A DNA stretch of 64,000 nucleotides from assembly GCA_001709035.1 (NCBI GenBank), contig LVKA01000027.1:62001-126000 (forward strand), read 5' to 3'. This document shows positions 1 through 9,602 of the stretch, piece by piece. The DNA is from Candidatus Thiodiazotropha endoloripes. GTDB lineage: Bacteria > Pseudomonadota > Gammaproteobacteria > Chromatiales > Chromatiaceae. Position numbers and translations under genes: made by a program. Positions within the stretch are counted from its first letter, which is position 1; every line of letters begins with the position of its first letter. The notes beneath the pieces were generated by a model that saw nothing but the letters and a program-made list of their open reading frames with translations, searched no databases and was not told where the DNA came from.

Positions 1-1028
1 GATTTATCGGTGGAAATTTTATCCACTTTCTACTTTCACAACAGGATTCCCTGAAGGTAATTAACCTGGATGCTCTCACCTACGCAGGCAATCTGGATAC
101 CCTGAAATCGCTGGAAGATCACCCGAATCACCACTTCGTTCAAGGGAAAATTCAGGACCGGGAATTGGTATCTGGCCTATTTGAGCGCTACAAGCCGGAT
201 GCTGTGGTCAATTTCGCCGCAGAGAGCCATGTAGATCGCTCCATTGATGGTCCGGCCGAGTTTATCGACACCAATATTGGCGGGAGCTTCAACCTGCTGG
301 AGTGCGCCAGGGTGCACTGGCAGTCACTGCCTGAGACCGAGGCCGAATCATTCCGTTTTCTGCATGTCTCCACCGATGAGGTGTATGGCTCATTAGGGGC
401 GGAGGGTCTGTTCACCGAGACCACTGCCTATGCTCCGAACTCTCCCTATTCGGCCTCAAAAGCGGCCTCGGACCACTTGGTGCGTGCCTGGCATCACACC
501 TACGGGCTGCCGGTTTTGACCACAAACTGTTCAAATAACTACGGTCCCTACCAGTTTCCGGAAAAACTCATTCCGCTCTTTATTCAGAAGGCATTGAGGG
601 GTGAACAGCTGCCGATCTATGGCGATGGCAGTAATGTACGGGATTGGCTCTATGTGGAGGACCACTGCCGGGCGATCTGGCAAGTGCTCAAGGCGGGTAC
701 ACCGGGTGAGGTCTACAATGTGGGCGGGAATAATGAGATGTCCAACCTGGAGGTTGTGGAGACACTCTGCGCCTTGCTGGATGAGCTTGCACCGGATTCA
801 GAGTTCAAACCCCACAATCAATTAAAAATCTTTGTTAATGATCGGCCTGGTCATGACCAACGCTACGCCATCGATGCGAGCAAACTTGAGCGGGAGCTGG
901 GCTGGACACCATTGGAAACCTTTGAGACCGGGTTAAGGAAAACGGTCCAGTGGTATCTGGAGAACAACCTCTGGTGCCAGCGGGTGCTGGATGGGAGCTA
1001 TCGTGGCGAACGACTGGGGCAGGGCTGA
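1..1028 (+). CDS. rfbB: dTDP-glucose 4,6-dehydratase, 5'-truncated by window edge
   Basis: Converts dTDP-glucose to dTDP-4-keto-6-deoxyglucose, the second step of dTDP-L-rhamnose synthesis in the cytoplasm. The reading frame is open from base 3 and begins inside the NAD-binding loop (FIGGNF, the end of the Gly-rich GxxGxxG motif), so only about a dozen N-terminal codons are missing; about 341 residues are visible. The extended-SDR catalytic signatures are present: STDEVYGS near base 370 and the YSASK pair near base 450. It is followed after 2 bases by rfbA in the order rfbB-A-C-D, clearly one operon. No start can be assigned because it lies off the window. Confidence 0.96.
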   Translation, partial: FIGGNFIHFLLSQQDSLKVINLDALTYAGNLDTLKSLEDHPNHHFVQGKIQDRELVSGLFERYKPDAVVNFAAESHVDRSIDGPAEFIDTNIGGSFNLLECARVHWQSLPETEAESFRFLHVSTDEVYGSLGAEGLFTETTAYAPNSPYSASKAASDHLVRAWHHTYGLPVLTTNCSNNYGPYQFPEKLIPLFIQKALRGEQLPIYGDGSNVRDWLYVEDHCRAIWQVLKAGTPGEVYNVGGNNEMSNLEVVETLCALLDELAPDSEFKPHNQLKIFVNDRPGHDQRYAIDASKLERELGWTPLETFETGLRKTVQWYLENNLWCQRVLDGSYRGERLGQG

Positions 1029-1030
1029 GC

Positions 1031-1918
1031 ATGGCTAAGACAGTTAAAAAAGGCATTATTCTGGCGGGTGGCTCGGGAACCCGTCTGCATCCGCTGACCC
1101 TCACGATCTCCAAGCAGCTTCTGCCTGTCTACGACAAGCCGATGATCTACTATCCACTCTCCACCCTGATGCTGGCTGGGATCCGGGATATTCTTATTAT
1201 CACCACACCCCAGGATGCCCAGTTGTTCAAAGGGCTGCTGGGAGATGGCCATCAATGGGGAATAGAGATCACCTATGCTGTTCAGCCCGATCCGGGTGGC
1301 CTGGCGCAGGCCTTTATCATCGGTCAGGAGTTTATTGCGGGTGATCCCTGCTGCCTGATTCTGGGGGACAATATCTACTATGGCCATGGGCTCGTTGACT
1401 CACTCAAGCGAGCCGCCCAAACTTCCGATGGCGCGACGGTATTCGGATACTGGGTAACAGACCCGGAACGCTATGGCGTGGTGGATTTCGATGAGCAGGG
1501 GCAGGTGAATGATATTGAAGAAAAGCCCGTAAAACCAAAATCCAATTATGCGGTTACCGGCCTCTACTTTTATGATGAACAGGTTACTGATCTGGCGCTC
1601 TCGCTGAAGCCTTCGGCGAGGGGTGAGTTGGAGATTACCGATCTGAACAAACGCTATCTTGAGATGGGTAAACTGAGCCTGGAAAAGATGGGGCGTGGTA
1701 TTGCCTGGTTGGATACTGGTACCCACGAGAGCCTGATACAGGCAAGTAACTTCATTGAGACCATCGAGCTTCGCCAGGGGCTGAAGATCGCCTGCCCGGA
1801 AGAGATTGCGTTCTCTCAGAACTGGATCAGCCTGGAAGATCTGAAATCGATGGCGGCAGCACTGAGTAAGAACGGTTATGGGCAGTATCTGCTGGGGCTC
1901 TGTGAGCGGAGAATGTAG
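1031..1918 (+). CDS. rfbA: glucose-1-phosphate thymidylyltransferase
   Basis: Makes dTDP-glucose from glucose-1-phosphate and dTTP, the first committed step to dTDP-L-rhamnose. The 295-residue product has the usual family length and opens with the nucleotide-binding signature [11 protein letters not shown], followed by the [17 protein letters not shown] substrate loop. The ATG at 1031 was chosen because an upstream in-frame GTG at 950 would overlap rfbB by about 80 bases and add residues with no family match. It lies 2 bases from both rfbB and rfbC, so the genes are probably translationally coupled. Confidence 0.97.
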   Translation: MAKTVKKGIILAGGSGTRLHPLTLTISKQLLPVYDKPMIYYPLSTLMLAGIRDILIITTPQDAQLFKGLLGDGHQWGIEITYAVQPDPGGLAQAFIIGQEFIAGDPCCLILGDNIYYGHGLVDSLKRAAQTSDGATVFGYWVTDPERYGVVDFDEQGQVNDIEEKPVKPKSNYAVTGLYFYDEQVTDLALSLKPSARGELEITDLNKRYLEMGKLSLEKMGRGIAWLDTGTHESLIQASNFIETIELRQGLKIACPEEIAFSQNWISLEDLKSMAAALSKNGYGQYLLGLCERRM

Positions 1919-1920
1919 CA

Positions 1921-2493
1921 ATGGAAGTGGTGGAGACGAAAATTCCAGGAGTTCTGCTGCTCAAACCCAAAGTGTTCGGCGACCAGCGCGGTTGGTTTAT
2001 GGAGAGCTGGCAGAACGAACGCTATGCCTCGCTGGGTATTCCTGAGCATTTTGTACAGGACAATTTGGCCTATTCTGAACAAGGTGTGTTGCGAGGTCTG
2101 CATATTCAGAATCCCTACGGTCAGGGAAAGCTGGTGCAAGCCATCAAAGGTGAGGTCTTCGATGTGGCTGTCGATGTGCGCAAAGGATCCCCCTGGTTTG
2201 GTCAATGGGTTGGTGTACATCTTTCTGAATCGAACCGCCATCAGTTTTATGTGCCTGTGGGTTTCGCCCATGGCTATCTGGTACTGAGTGAAGAGGCGAT
2301 TTTTGCCTACAAATGTACCGACCATTACCATCCTGAAACCCAGTTTTCCGTACGTTGGGATGATCCGGAAATCGGTATTGAATGGCCTGGTGGACTGAAA
2401 CCGCTGCTGGCAGAGAAGGATCGAGACGCACCCCTTCTCAGTGACATCCCAGAAGAGACGCTTCCTCTCTATACGGGTGAGAAAGGGGCATAG
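1921..2493 (+). CDS. rfbC: dTDP-4-dehydrorhamnose 3,5-epimerase
   Basis: Epimerises C3 and C5 of dTDP-4-keto-6-deoxyglucose, the third step of the dTDP-rhamnose pathway. The 190-residue protein is a single cupin-like RmlC domain. The family signature QRGWFMESW is near residue 25, and the catalytic-His segment LRGLHIQNP is near residue 60. A second conserved segment, PVGFAHGYLVLSE, lies near residue 115. The length is normal for RmlC. It sits between rfbA and rfbD with 1-2 base gaps. Confidence 0.96.
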   Translation: MEVVETKIPGVLLLKPKVFGDQRGWFMESWQNERYASLGIPEHFVQDNLAYSEQGVLRGLHIQNPYGQGKLVQAIKGEVFDVAVDVRKGSPWFGQWVGVHLSESNRHQFYVPVGFAHGYLVLSEEAIFAYKCTDHYHPETQFSVRWDDPEIGIEWPGGLKPLLAEKDRDAPLLSDIPEETLPLYTGEKGA

Positions 2494-2494
2494 T

Positions 2495-3400
2495 ATGTCG
2501 ACAAAACACCCGAAGATTTTGTTGATCGGTTGTGATGGCCAGGTTGGATGGGAGCTGCAACGGAGTCTGGCCGTGCTGGCCGACGTGACGGCTACCTCGC
2601 TTTGTGGCAGTTACGGCTATGCATTGGATTTATTGGATTCTGACGCCATAAATAAAGCGGTTGCTGAGACAGAGCCTGACTATATTGTCAATGCTGCTGC
2701 CCATACGGCCGTTGACAAGGCTGAGTCGGAAGTAGAGCTGTCAAAACAGCTTAATGCCGAGGCGCCGGCGCAATTGGCGAGACTGGCAGCTGAGCACGAT
2801 GCCGTATTCATTCACTATTCGACAGACTTCGTTTTCGACGGTCAGAGTGAAAGGCCCTATCGAGAGGAGGATCCAACAGCCCCCCTGGGTGTCTACGGAC
2901 AAACCAAGCTGGAGGGTGAGCAGCGTATCCTGGCAACAGAGGCAACTGCGATGGTTTTTCGCACCAGTTGGGTATATGGCAATCATGGCCATAATTTCAT
3001 GAAAACCATGCTCAGGTTGTTTCATGAAAAGGATGAGTTGAAGGTGGTGGATGACCAGATTGGGGCGCCTACCTGGAGTCGGATGATTGCAGAGGTGACG
3101 GCTCAGGTCATCGGCCAGCTGCATTCTGGCGTAAAGCATGCTGATGAGCTTAAGGGCATCTATCATCTGACAAGTAGTGGGGAGACCAGTTGGTATGGTT
3201 TCGCCAGACAGATTCTGGAACTGTCCGGTGAATCTTGTTCCCTTTTGCCGATTGCTACCCACAAATATCCAACACCTGCACGTCGGCCAGCGTACTCGGT
3301 TCTGGATAATAGTAAGTTAAGTCAAATGTTTAGACTGTCTATGCCGAACTGGTCCAGCGCACTTAAGCGTTGCATGGAAGATGAAAGGCCTACTTCATGA
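2495..3400 (+). CDS. rfbD: dTDP-4-dehydrorhamnose reductase
   Basis: Reduces dTDP-4-keto-L-rhamnose to dTDP-L-rhamnose with NAD(P)H, the last step of the pathway. The 301-residue product has a Rossmann GCDGQVGWEL loop near residue 10 and the YGQTK catalytic Tyr/Lys pair near residue 130. The start at 2495 directly follows the rfbC stop and is preceded by a purine-rich GAGAAAGGGG site. An upstream in-frame ATG at 2441 would lie inside rfbC and adds unmatched residues. It is the last gene of the rfbBACD operon; about 200 bases without recognisable features follow. Confidence 0.96.
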   Translation: MSTKHPKILLIGCDGQVGWELQRSLAVLADVTATSLCGSYGYALDLLDSDAINKAVAETEPDYIVNAAAHTAVDKAESEVELSKQLNAEAPAQLARLAAEHDAVFIHYSTDFVFDGQSERPYREEDPTAPLGVYGQTKLEGEQRILATEATAMVFRTSWVYGNHGHNFMKTMLRLFHEKDELKVVDDQIGAPTWSRMIAEVTAQVIGQLHSGVKHADELKGIYHLTSSGETSWYGFARQILELSGESCSLLPIATHKYPTPARRPAYSVLDNSKLSQMFRLSMPNWSSALKRCMEDERPTS

Positions 3401-3599
3401 GAACATGCCGATGTCAGATCAAATTCTTATTGCTGACTGACACATTCTCAATCTGATTACAAATCTAAAAACCATCTTTATTGACTACAGACTGAAAGTG
3501 TCGACTTGAATATTGCTGTACAGCGATATAGCGTGAGATAATGGAGATTCTGATCTACAGCATTTGAGGAAGCTACCTCATTACGGGGCAATACAGCGG

Positions 3600-4598
3600 A
3601 TGTATGAGACTTTCTACGGTTTTGCCGAAAAACCATTCACCTTGTTACCTGACCCGTCGTTCCTGTTTCTTGGGAAAAAGCACAGTACTGCCTATTCCAT
3701 GTTGGAATACGGGATGCTCAGCCAGGCCGGGTTCACAGTGATTACCGGAGAAGTGGGCAGCGGTAAAACTACCCTGGTGCGCCACCTGCTCAACCAGTTG
3801 GAGGATGATGTGACTGTTGGGCTGGTAAACACCAGTCACCGTGACATGGGTGAATTGCTGCAGTGGGTATTGCTCTCTTTCGGGTTGGAATATCGGGAGA
3901 AGGAGCGGGTGGTTCTACATGATCTCTTTACCCAGTTTCTGATCGATCAATATGCTCAGAACAAACGCACCGTATTGATTGTGGATGAGGCGCAGAACCT
4001 GGATGCGCAGGTTCTGGAAGAGCTGAGATTGCTCTCCAATATCAACGCCGACAAACATCAGGTCCTGCAGATCATTCTGGTTGGGCAGCCCCAACTGCGC
4101 AGCATGCTATCGCACGAGGATTTCCTACAGTTTCAACAGCGGGTTTCGATCGATTATCACCTGTCGGCGCTCGATGAGAAGGAAACAAAGGCCTATATTT
4201 TCCACAGAACGCGCTCTGCCGGTCGTACCAAACCGCTATTTACCAAGGGTGCCTCACAGCTTATCTATCGAGCCAGTCAGGGTATTCCAAGGGTGATCAA
4301 TACCATCTGTGATGCCGCATTGGTGTATGGCTTTGCGGATCAGAAGACCATACTGGATAGCAGAGTGATAACCAGTGTCTTAAGGGATAAAGCGAAAGCG
4401 CGAAGGGCGCATGTGAACAATGCTCAAAATCCTGCTGGCCATCTCAAGCCGGTAGTATTGGGAGACCGTCAGAACAATATCGAGCAATTCCAGTCCGATG
4501 ACCAGCGTGGCGATCCCAATGAATCAAACAAAAAACTGACTGAGTTTAATCGGGATGCGGCAAAGTTGCTGTTCAAAAAATATTACCATGACTCATGA
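3600..4598 (+). CDS. ExeA/XrtA-associated-type AAA+ ATPase
   Basis: A 332-residue AAA+ ATPase of the GspA/ExeA type; the same family includes the secretion ATPase found in exosortase (PEP-CTERM) and exopolysaccharide loci. The N-terminus MYETFYGFAEKPF is the family hallmark, and ATG 3600 was chosen over an upstream TTG for that reason. Walker A is GEVGSGKT near residues 50-57, Walker B is VLIVDEAQNL near 125-134, and a sensor segment IILVGQPQL follows near 160. No peptidoglycan-binding domain or membrane segment follows; the last 60 or so residues are polar and unmatched. The neighbours are nucleotide-sugar genes, so a role in exopolysaccharide export or regulation is inferred. No exosortase, Wzx or Wzy gene lies in the window. 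Confidence 0.85.
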   Translation: MYETFYGFAEKPFTLLPDPSFLFLGKKHSTAYSMLEYGMLSQAGFTVITGEVGSGKTTLVRHLLNQLEDDVTVGLVNTSHRDMGELLQWVLLSFGLEYREKERVVLHDLFTQFLIDQYAQNKRTVLIVDEAQNLDAQVLEELRLLSNINADKHQVLQIILVGQPQLRSMLSHEDFLQFQQRVSIDYHLSALDEKETKAYIFHRTRSAGRTKPLFTKGASQLIYRASQGIPRVINTICDAALVYGFADQKTILDSRVITSVLRDKAKARRAHVNNAQNPAGHLKPVVLGDRQNNIEQFQSDDQRGDPNESNKKLTEFNRDAAKLLFKKYYHDS

Positions 4599-4686
4599 TT
4601 TTCATAGGCTAAGTATATTTTCTGAGTGTAAATCTTAAGTATTGAAATACATCCTATTATAGGAAAGTTAATCAGGACTGATTGAT

Positions 4687-6186
4687 ATGGAAACTGGAAG
4701 TTATTCAATATCGGATTTGATGTTGAATTCCGGGGTGAGGTTTGGAACCAGTGGTGCACGGGGTTTGGTGAGTGCAATAACCGACCAGGTCGCTTACTCA
4801 TACACCTATGCTTTTTTACAGCATCTTGAAATATCCGGACAGCTAAAAACAAATAGACGTGTTGCCATAGCCGGTGATTTCCGTCCCAGTACACCCAGAA
4901 TCATGGCTGCGGTCTGCAAAGCAGCTATCGATCGTGGTCTTCAGGTAATCAACTGTGGATATATTCCTTCGCCAGCGATTGCGCTCTATGGCCTGCAACA
5001 GGGTATTCCATCCATTATGATTACCGGAAGTCACATTCCAGACGATCGTAATGGAATCAAGTTTAACCGTCTGGATGGTGAAATCCTAAAAGAGGATGAA
5101 CAGGCAATCCGCGATCAGGTCATAGAGATTCCTGAGCAACTGTTTGATCAACAGGGATACTTTGCTCAGAAACAAGATCTTCCGTCCGTCAATAGAACGG
5201 CTTACGAGAATTATGTAAGACGCTATACCAACTTTTTTAGTCCAATGTGTCTCGAAGGATTGAGAATCGGTCTCTATGAACACTCCAGTGTTGCCAGAGA
5301 GTCAGCTGCTGAAGTTCTTGAAGCCTTGGGGGCAGAGGTTATTCGATTGGGCTATTCCGATCAGTTTGTTCCAGTGGATACAGAGGCTATCAGACCTGAA
5401 GACATTGCATTAGCCAAAGATTGGGCGAATATCCATGATTTGGATAGTATCGTCTCGACAGATGGAGACGGGGATCGGCCATTGGTCAGCGATGAAAAAG
5501 GAGAATGGCTGCGGGGTGATATGGCAGGCATGCTATGTGCGTATTTCCTTAATGCAGAATGGGTGGCTACACCGGTTAGTAGTAGTAGTGCCGTTGAGCG
5601 ATCAGGCTGGTTTACTGGAGTGAGTCGTACCCGTATAGGATCACCTTATGTGATTTCTGCCATGTCCACGCTACTTGACGAGGGTAGAGAAGGCGTTGTT
5701 GGTTATGAGGCTAATGGTGGCTTTCTCAATGCGGATACACTTGTATATGGTGACAAAATGCTTGAGCCATTGCCAACCCGCGATGCACTTATCGTCATAG
5801 TCGGCATTCTAAATCGTACTCAAAATGGTGCCTTGAAGGTATCTGAACTCTGTGCTTCAGCACCAGCACGATTTACATCAAGTAATCGTTTGAAGGCTTT
5901 CCCCATTGACCTGAGTCAGGAACGGCTTGCTGCTTTCACAAGCGGGAACTTCGAACGAGACAGTAGAGCTATCGAGCAGGTATTTGGAAATCAGTTCGGT
6001 GAAGTCAAATCAATAGACTTAACGGATGGCGTGCGCATAACCTTCAAGGGTGAGGATATTATTCACTTACGCCCATCAGGTAATGCTCCGGAACTACGCT
6101 GCTACACGGAAGCGGACTCTGAACAGTGGGTTCGGGAGATGAACCGGATTTGTCTAAATTTATTGGAAGAATGGAGAGTACATTGA
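4687..6186 (+). CDS. phosphomannomutase / phosphohexomutase
   Basis: Member of the alpha-D-phosphohexomutase superfamily (499 residues), expected to interconvert mannose-6-phosphate and mannose-1-phosphate for GDP-mannose supply. All four active-site loops are visible. The phosphoserine loop is TGSHIPDDRNG near residue 115, a variant of the common TASHNP. The metal loop is DGDGDRP near 259, the sugar loop GYEANGG near 339, and the phosphate loop RPSGNAPELR near 462. The downstream GDP-mannose pyrophosphorylase gene overlaps its 3' end, which supports the mannose assignment over glucose. A phosphoglucosamine role is less likely because that family carries a different serine loop. Confidence 0.9.
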   Translation: METGSYSISDLMLNSGVRFGTSGARGLVSAITDQVAYSYTYAFLQHLEISGQLKTNRRVAIAGDFRPSTPRIMAAVCKAAIDRGLQVINCGYIPSPAIALYGLQQGIPSIMITGSHIPDDRNGIKFNRLDGEILKEDEQAIRDQVIEIPEQLFDQQGYFAQKQDLPSVNRTAYENYVRRYTNFFSPMCLEGLRIGLYEHSSVARESAAEVLEALGAEVIRLGYSDQFVPVDTEAIRPEDIALAKDWANIHDLDSIVSTDGDGDRPLVSDEKGEWLRGDMAGMLCAYFLNAEWVATPVSSSSAVERSGWFTGVSRTRIGSPYVISAMSTLLDEGREGVVGYEANGGFLNADTLVYGDKMLEPLPTRDALIVIVGILNRTQNGALKVSELCASAPARFTSSNRLKAFPIDLSQERLAAFTSGNFERDSRAIEQVFGNQFGEVKSIDLTDGVRITFKGEDIIHLRPSGNAPELRCYTEADSEQWVREMNRICLNLLEEWRVH

Positions 6187-7637
6187 TAGTACCAGTTATA
6201 TTGTCAGGTGGGTCAGGAACGCGTTTGTGGCCACTCTCCAGAAGTGCCTATCCTAAACAATTTATACCACTGATGGATGAAACCTCCCTCTTTCAGGCCA
6301 CCCTGGAACGAGTTTCAGAGTTACCTGATAGCACAGACGCCCTGGTAGTATGCAATGAAGAACATCGCTTCATGGTTGCTGAACAGGTTAGAAAACTTGC
6401 TAAAAAGTGTTCCGGAATCATACTCGAACCTGTAGGGAGAAACACAGCGCCTGCCATAGCGTGCGCTGCCTTGCATGCCTTGAAGCAGGATCAGAACGCA
6501 TTGATCATGGTGACCCCTTCAGATCATATTATCAGTGATCAAACACGGTTTTCAGAATCGATGGAGAAGGGGATAGAGGCTGCAAAAAACGGTGGCTTGG
6601 TCACCTTTGGTGTGGTGCCCGACAAACCCGAGACAGGCTATGGTTACATCCGCAAGGATGAGGGTCGTCAGCAACTTGGGGCATACCGGGTTGCTGAGTT
6701 TGTTGAGAAGCCGGATCTGCAGACTGCCGTCAACTATCTCGATTCAGGTGAATATCTTTGGAATAGCGGGATGTTTGTTTTCCAGGCACAACGCTATCTG
6801 CAAGAGCTTACAAAATTCGAGCCTGAAATGGTTAAAGCAGTAACCAGCGCATTTGAAAAACAGAGTGTTGACCTGGATTTTATCCGCCTCGATAAGGAAG
6901 CCTTTCTCGCCTGTCCTTCGGAATCCATTGATTATGCGGTGATGGAGAAGACTGAGAAATCGATGGTGGTACCACTGGATGCCGGATGGAGCGACATTGG
7001 TTCCTGGTCTGCGCTCTCTGATGCTGCTGGAACCGATAGTGAAGATGACAATGTCTTATTGGGGGATGTTCTGGCCAAGGACGTGACAAACAGCTATTTA
7101 CGCAGTGAAAATCGAATGATAGCTGGCATTGGACTAGATGGATTGGTGGTTATCGAAACGGCGGACGCGGTTCTGGTTGCTGATAAGTCCAGATCCCAGG
7201 ATGTCAAAGAGATCGTAGATCAACTCAAGGTTTCCGGCCGTTATGAGCCTTTCACCCATGTCAGAGTTTACCGACCCTGGGGTAGGTATGAGACTGTCGA
7301 TGAGTGTGCCCGGTTCAAGGTCAAACGTATTGTAGTCAATCCTGGTGCCAGTCTCTCATTACAAAAACACAACCACCGCGCCGAGCATTGGGTTGTGGTC
7401 AAAGGTACGGCCAGGATTATCAATGGCAAGGAAGAGAAACTGTTGACAGAGGACCAATCCACTTATATTCCGATCGGTACTCTGCATCGTCTGGAGAATC
7501 CAGGCCTCATACCTCTTGAGATTGTTGAGGTTCAGACTGGCAGTTATCTGGGAGAGGATGATATCGAGCGGTTTTCTGACGACTATGGTCGTCATGTGCC
7601 TGAAACTGAACCGAAGTCTATACGTAAGACTGTTTGA
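6171..7637 (+). CDS. mannose-1-phosphate guanylyltransferase / mannose-6-phosphate isomerase
   Basis: Bifunctional type II enzyme of the ManC/AlgA/CpsB family. The N-terminal nucleotidyltransferase (GGSGTRLWPLSR near residue 13) makes GDP-mannose. The C-terminal cupin (HNHRAEHWVVVKG near residue 400) has the isomerase signature. The length of about 488 residues is typical. It overlaps the phosphomannomutase gene by 16 bases, so the two are translationally coupled. The start is uncertain: ATG 6171 has GGAAGA directly in front of it, while TTG 6183 has GGAGAG at better spacing. With the mutase it provides GDP-mannose for polysaccharide. Confidence 0.93.
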   Translation: MESTLIVPVILSGGSGTRLWPLSRSAYPKQFIPLMDETSLFQATLERVSELPDSTDALVVCNEEHRFMVAEQVRKLAKKCSGIILEPVGRNTAPAIACAALHALKQDQNALIMVTPSDHIISDQTRFSESMEKGIEAAKNGGLVTFGVVPDKPETGYGYIRKDEGRQQLGAYRVAEFVEKPDLQTAVNYLDSGEYLWNSGMFVFQAQRYLQELTKFEPEMVKAVTSAFEKQSVDLDFIRLDKEAFLACPSESIDYAVMEKTEKSMVVPLDAGWSDIGSWSALSDAAGTDSEDDNVLLGDVLAKDVTNSYLRSENRMIAGIGLDGLVVIETADAVLVADKSRSQDVKEIVDQLKVSGRYEPFTHVRVYRPWGRYETVDECARFKVKRIVVNPGASLSLQKHNHRAEHWVVVKGTARIINGKEEKLLTEDQSTYIPIGTLHRLENPGLIPLEIVEVQTGSYLGEDDIERFSDDYGRHVPETEPKSIRKTV

Positions 7638-8051
7638 CTTGGCTGATCATTAGTCCCATTCTTGAGGTATTGAATTAGGGCCTATTGGATTAGTGTTAAC
7701 AGACCCTAACGCTCTTATAATCAAAGTTATATGGATTGATACCAATGATTTGTTCAAGCGTTTCGTGTCTGTTCAAGTGAATTGTGATTCCTTAACTTAT
7801 CCCTTCTAGCCTAGGTTTTTTTGTATCTAGTCAGAGAACCTACGAGTAATCCACCAGCCTTCTGCATTTACTAAATCATTATTAAAATTATAAAATAAGC
7901 CTATTCTAAATAAGTGAGTATTAAGAGCTTTTTAAATGTATAAGCTCTTTGCTTACTTCAATTATTAGTCTAAATTTATACACTAATTCAGGATAATGTT
8001 ATTTGGGATCAATATTTACAAGGAGGGTAGTGTAGATTAAAGGAAACACAT
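7638..8051. other. AT-rich intergenic region
   Basis: Contains the imperfect palindromic repeat at 7678-7706 directly after the mannose gene, then about 340 bases of strongly AT-rich sequence with many stops in all frames. A purine-rich AAAGGA just before 8052 is the likely ribosome site of the regulator gene. No other gene or RNA was recognised. Confidence 0.6.
7678..7706 (+). repeat. solo copy of the GGGCCT..AGGCCC dispersed repeat
   Basis: A 29-base imperfect palindrome beginning GGGCCTATTGGATT and ending GTTAACAGACCC, 41 bases downstream of a stop codon. It matches the 37798-37826 copy and both termini of the 52041-52306 element with only a few differences. Being self-complementary at its ends (GGGCCT/AGACCC), it may also act as a weak terminator. 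Confidence 0.75.
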
Positions 8052-9206
8052 ATGAATGGGGTGAATGAATATACTCTGCGTATAATAAGTCGAATCTATG
8101 ATGGAGGATTATCTTCTGGTAATTGGCCAGCCATTATTGATGATTTGACTGATTACTTTAATGCCAGCGGGTCTGCTTTATTCTATTCAGATAATCAAAA
8201 TCCAGAAATTAATCCAAAAATAACTTGTTTAAGTGATTTCTGGCGTAAGCAAGGTAACTTAAATGAATATCAAAATAATGTAGCTGATGATGAGCCTTCA
8301 GCAAGAATCCTTAGAAATCGAGAGCCTCGAGATATTGTCACAGATGATGTTCTGACAACAGAGGAAAGGCAAAGTATCATTGATTATGGCCAAAAAATGA
8401 AAGAGATTTTTGGTCTTGAAGCTATGATGGTGGCGCGTCTTACTGAGACAGGTGCATGGTTTGACTATGTAACATTCCAATTTGACGGAAAACATGGTCC
8501 TGTAAGAACGGAGGAGATGAAAAATTTAAAAATTCTCTTACCACACATTGCCAAGTCTCTTGAGATTTCACGTCCTATGACGGTGCTTGAGCAGAGGTTC
8601 AATCGTGTCCTCGAAGCCTTGGATCACTTTCATGTGGGTGTGCTAATTCTAACAGAAAAAAACTACTGATTACTCAAAAACAAAATGGCTTTAAAAATCC
8701 TCGAGATGAAAGATGGAATTTCACTAAATTATGGAAATCTATTAAGAGTTACAAATGATCTTGAGGATAAGCGTTTACGATATGCTGTACGGTGTGTAAC
8801 TCAGACTGCGAGTGCAAATGGACTTGATGACGGTAGAGTTATGTCCATTACACGAACATCTGGGAGGGATTCATTTCTTTTGGAAGTGGCCCCTCTTAGT
8901 TGTGATGCGGATGCATTTGGAACTGGGTTCAAGGGTGCGATCGTATTTCTTATAGATCCAGTCGAGCCGGGTAAAGTATCTACATGTGGTATGCAAGAGC
9001 TTTATAAATTAACAACATCTGAAATTGAGGTTTGTAAATCAGTAGTAGAAGGGTGCAGTAATCAACAGATAGCTGATATAAGAAATGTTTCGTCAGAAAC
9101 AATAAAAACTCAGATTCAGTCACTATTCCGGAAGACAAATACTGCTAACCGTTCCGAGCTCATACGTAGAGCACTCTCTGTCAATCTACCTATAGATAGA
9201 ACTTAA
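8052..9206 (+). pseudogene. LuxR-family HTH regulator split by one in-frame stop
   Basis: Two consecutive open segments (8052-8669 and 8685-9206) lie in the same frame and are separated by a single TGA at 8667-8669. Read through, they make one protein of about 384 residues. It has an N-terminal sensory region (IYDGGLSSGNWPAIIDDL near residue 15), a central PAS-like linker beginning RFNRVLEALDHFHVGVLIL, and a C-terminal LuxR HTH (LTTSEIEVCKSVVEG and SSETIKTQIQSLF). This matches the architecture of stand-alone LuxR-type regulators of about 370-380 residues. The stop falls inside the linker, so the upstream piece alone lacks a DNA-binding domain. It is a pseudogene, a sequencing error, or a readthrough case. 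The base composition is much more AT-rich than the flanking operons. Confidence 0.8.
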
Positions 9207-9602
9207 ATTGGATTGTAGAGAAAATAGTTACACTTATAGCTAGTACTCTTGTGTGGATTTACATTTCTATTGAGAGAGAAAAATAGAGTAAATACGTGCA
9301 AACCCTAGTCATAAAATCCTATGTAACAATTTTATTCTTTAATATTCTAATATAATTGCGCTTTCATGTTGGAGTATTTGGCAAAATAATCTATTTATCC
9401 CCCACATGGGGGATGTAAAAATAGGCCGCCTTTCATAATCTCACTTTTAAAAGAAGTTCAAATAAGAAATCACGAAAACCTCGAGTTAATTAGTGTGATT
9501 TCATCATTTCAATTAAATCACTATTGGAAACTAGATCGACTGCTAAGTCATTTTTTATCTAGTTTGGATTTTATATTAGTAGGTACTACAGGAAGTGAGA
9601 AA
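9207..9602. other. AT-rich intergenic region with candidate promoter and operator
   Basis: Lies between the split regulator gene and the lipoprotein gene. It holds an exact TATAAT at 9351-9356 without a convincing -35 box, then the 18-base palindrome at 9397-9414. An in-frame GTG at 9495 could extend the lipoprotein upstream, but the extension does not resemble a signal peptide. Nothing else was recognised. Confidence 0.5.
9397..9414. promoter_or_regulatory. palindromic candidate operator
   Basis: ATCCCCC-ACAT-GGGGGAT has two perfect 7-base arms around a 4-base spacer. GC-rich arms stand out in an AT-rich stretch, the size suits a dimeric LuxR-type HTH, and it lies between the regulator gene and the lipoprotein gene. 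Regulator binding is inference; no second copy was found in the window. Confidence 0.5.
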
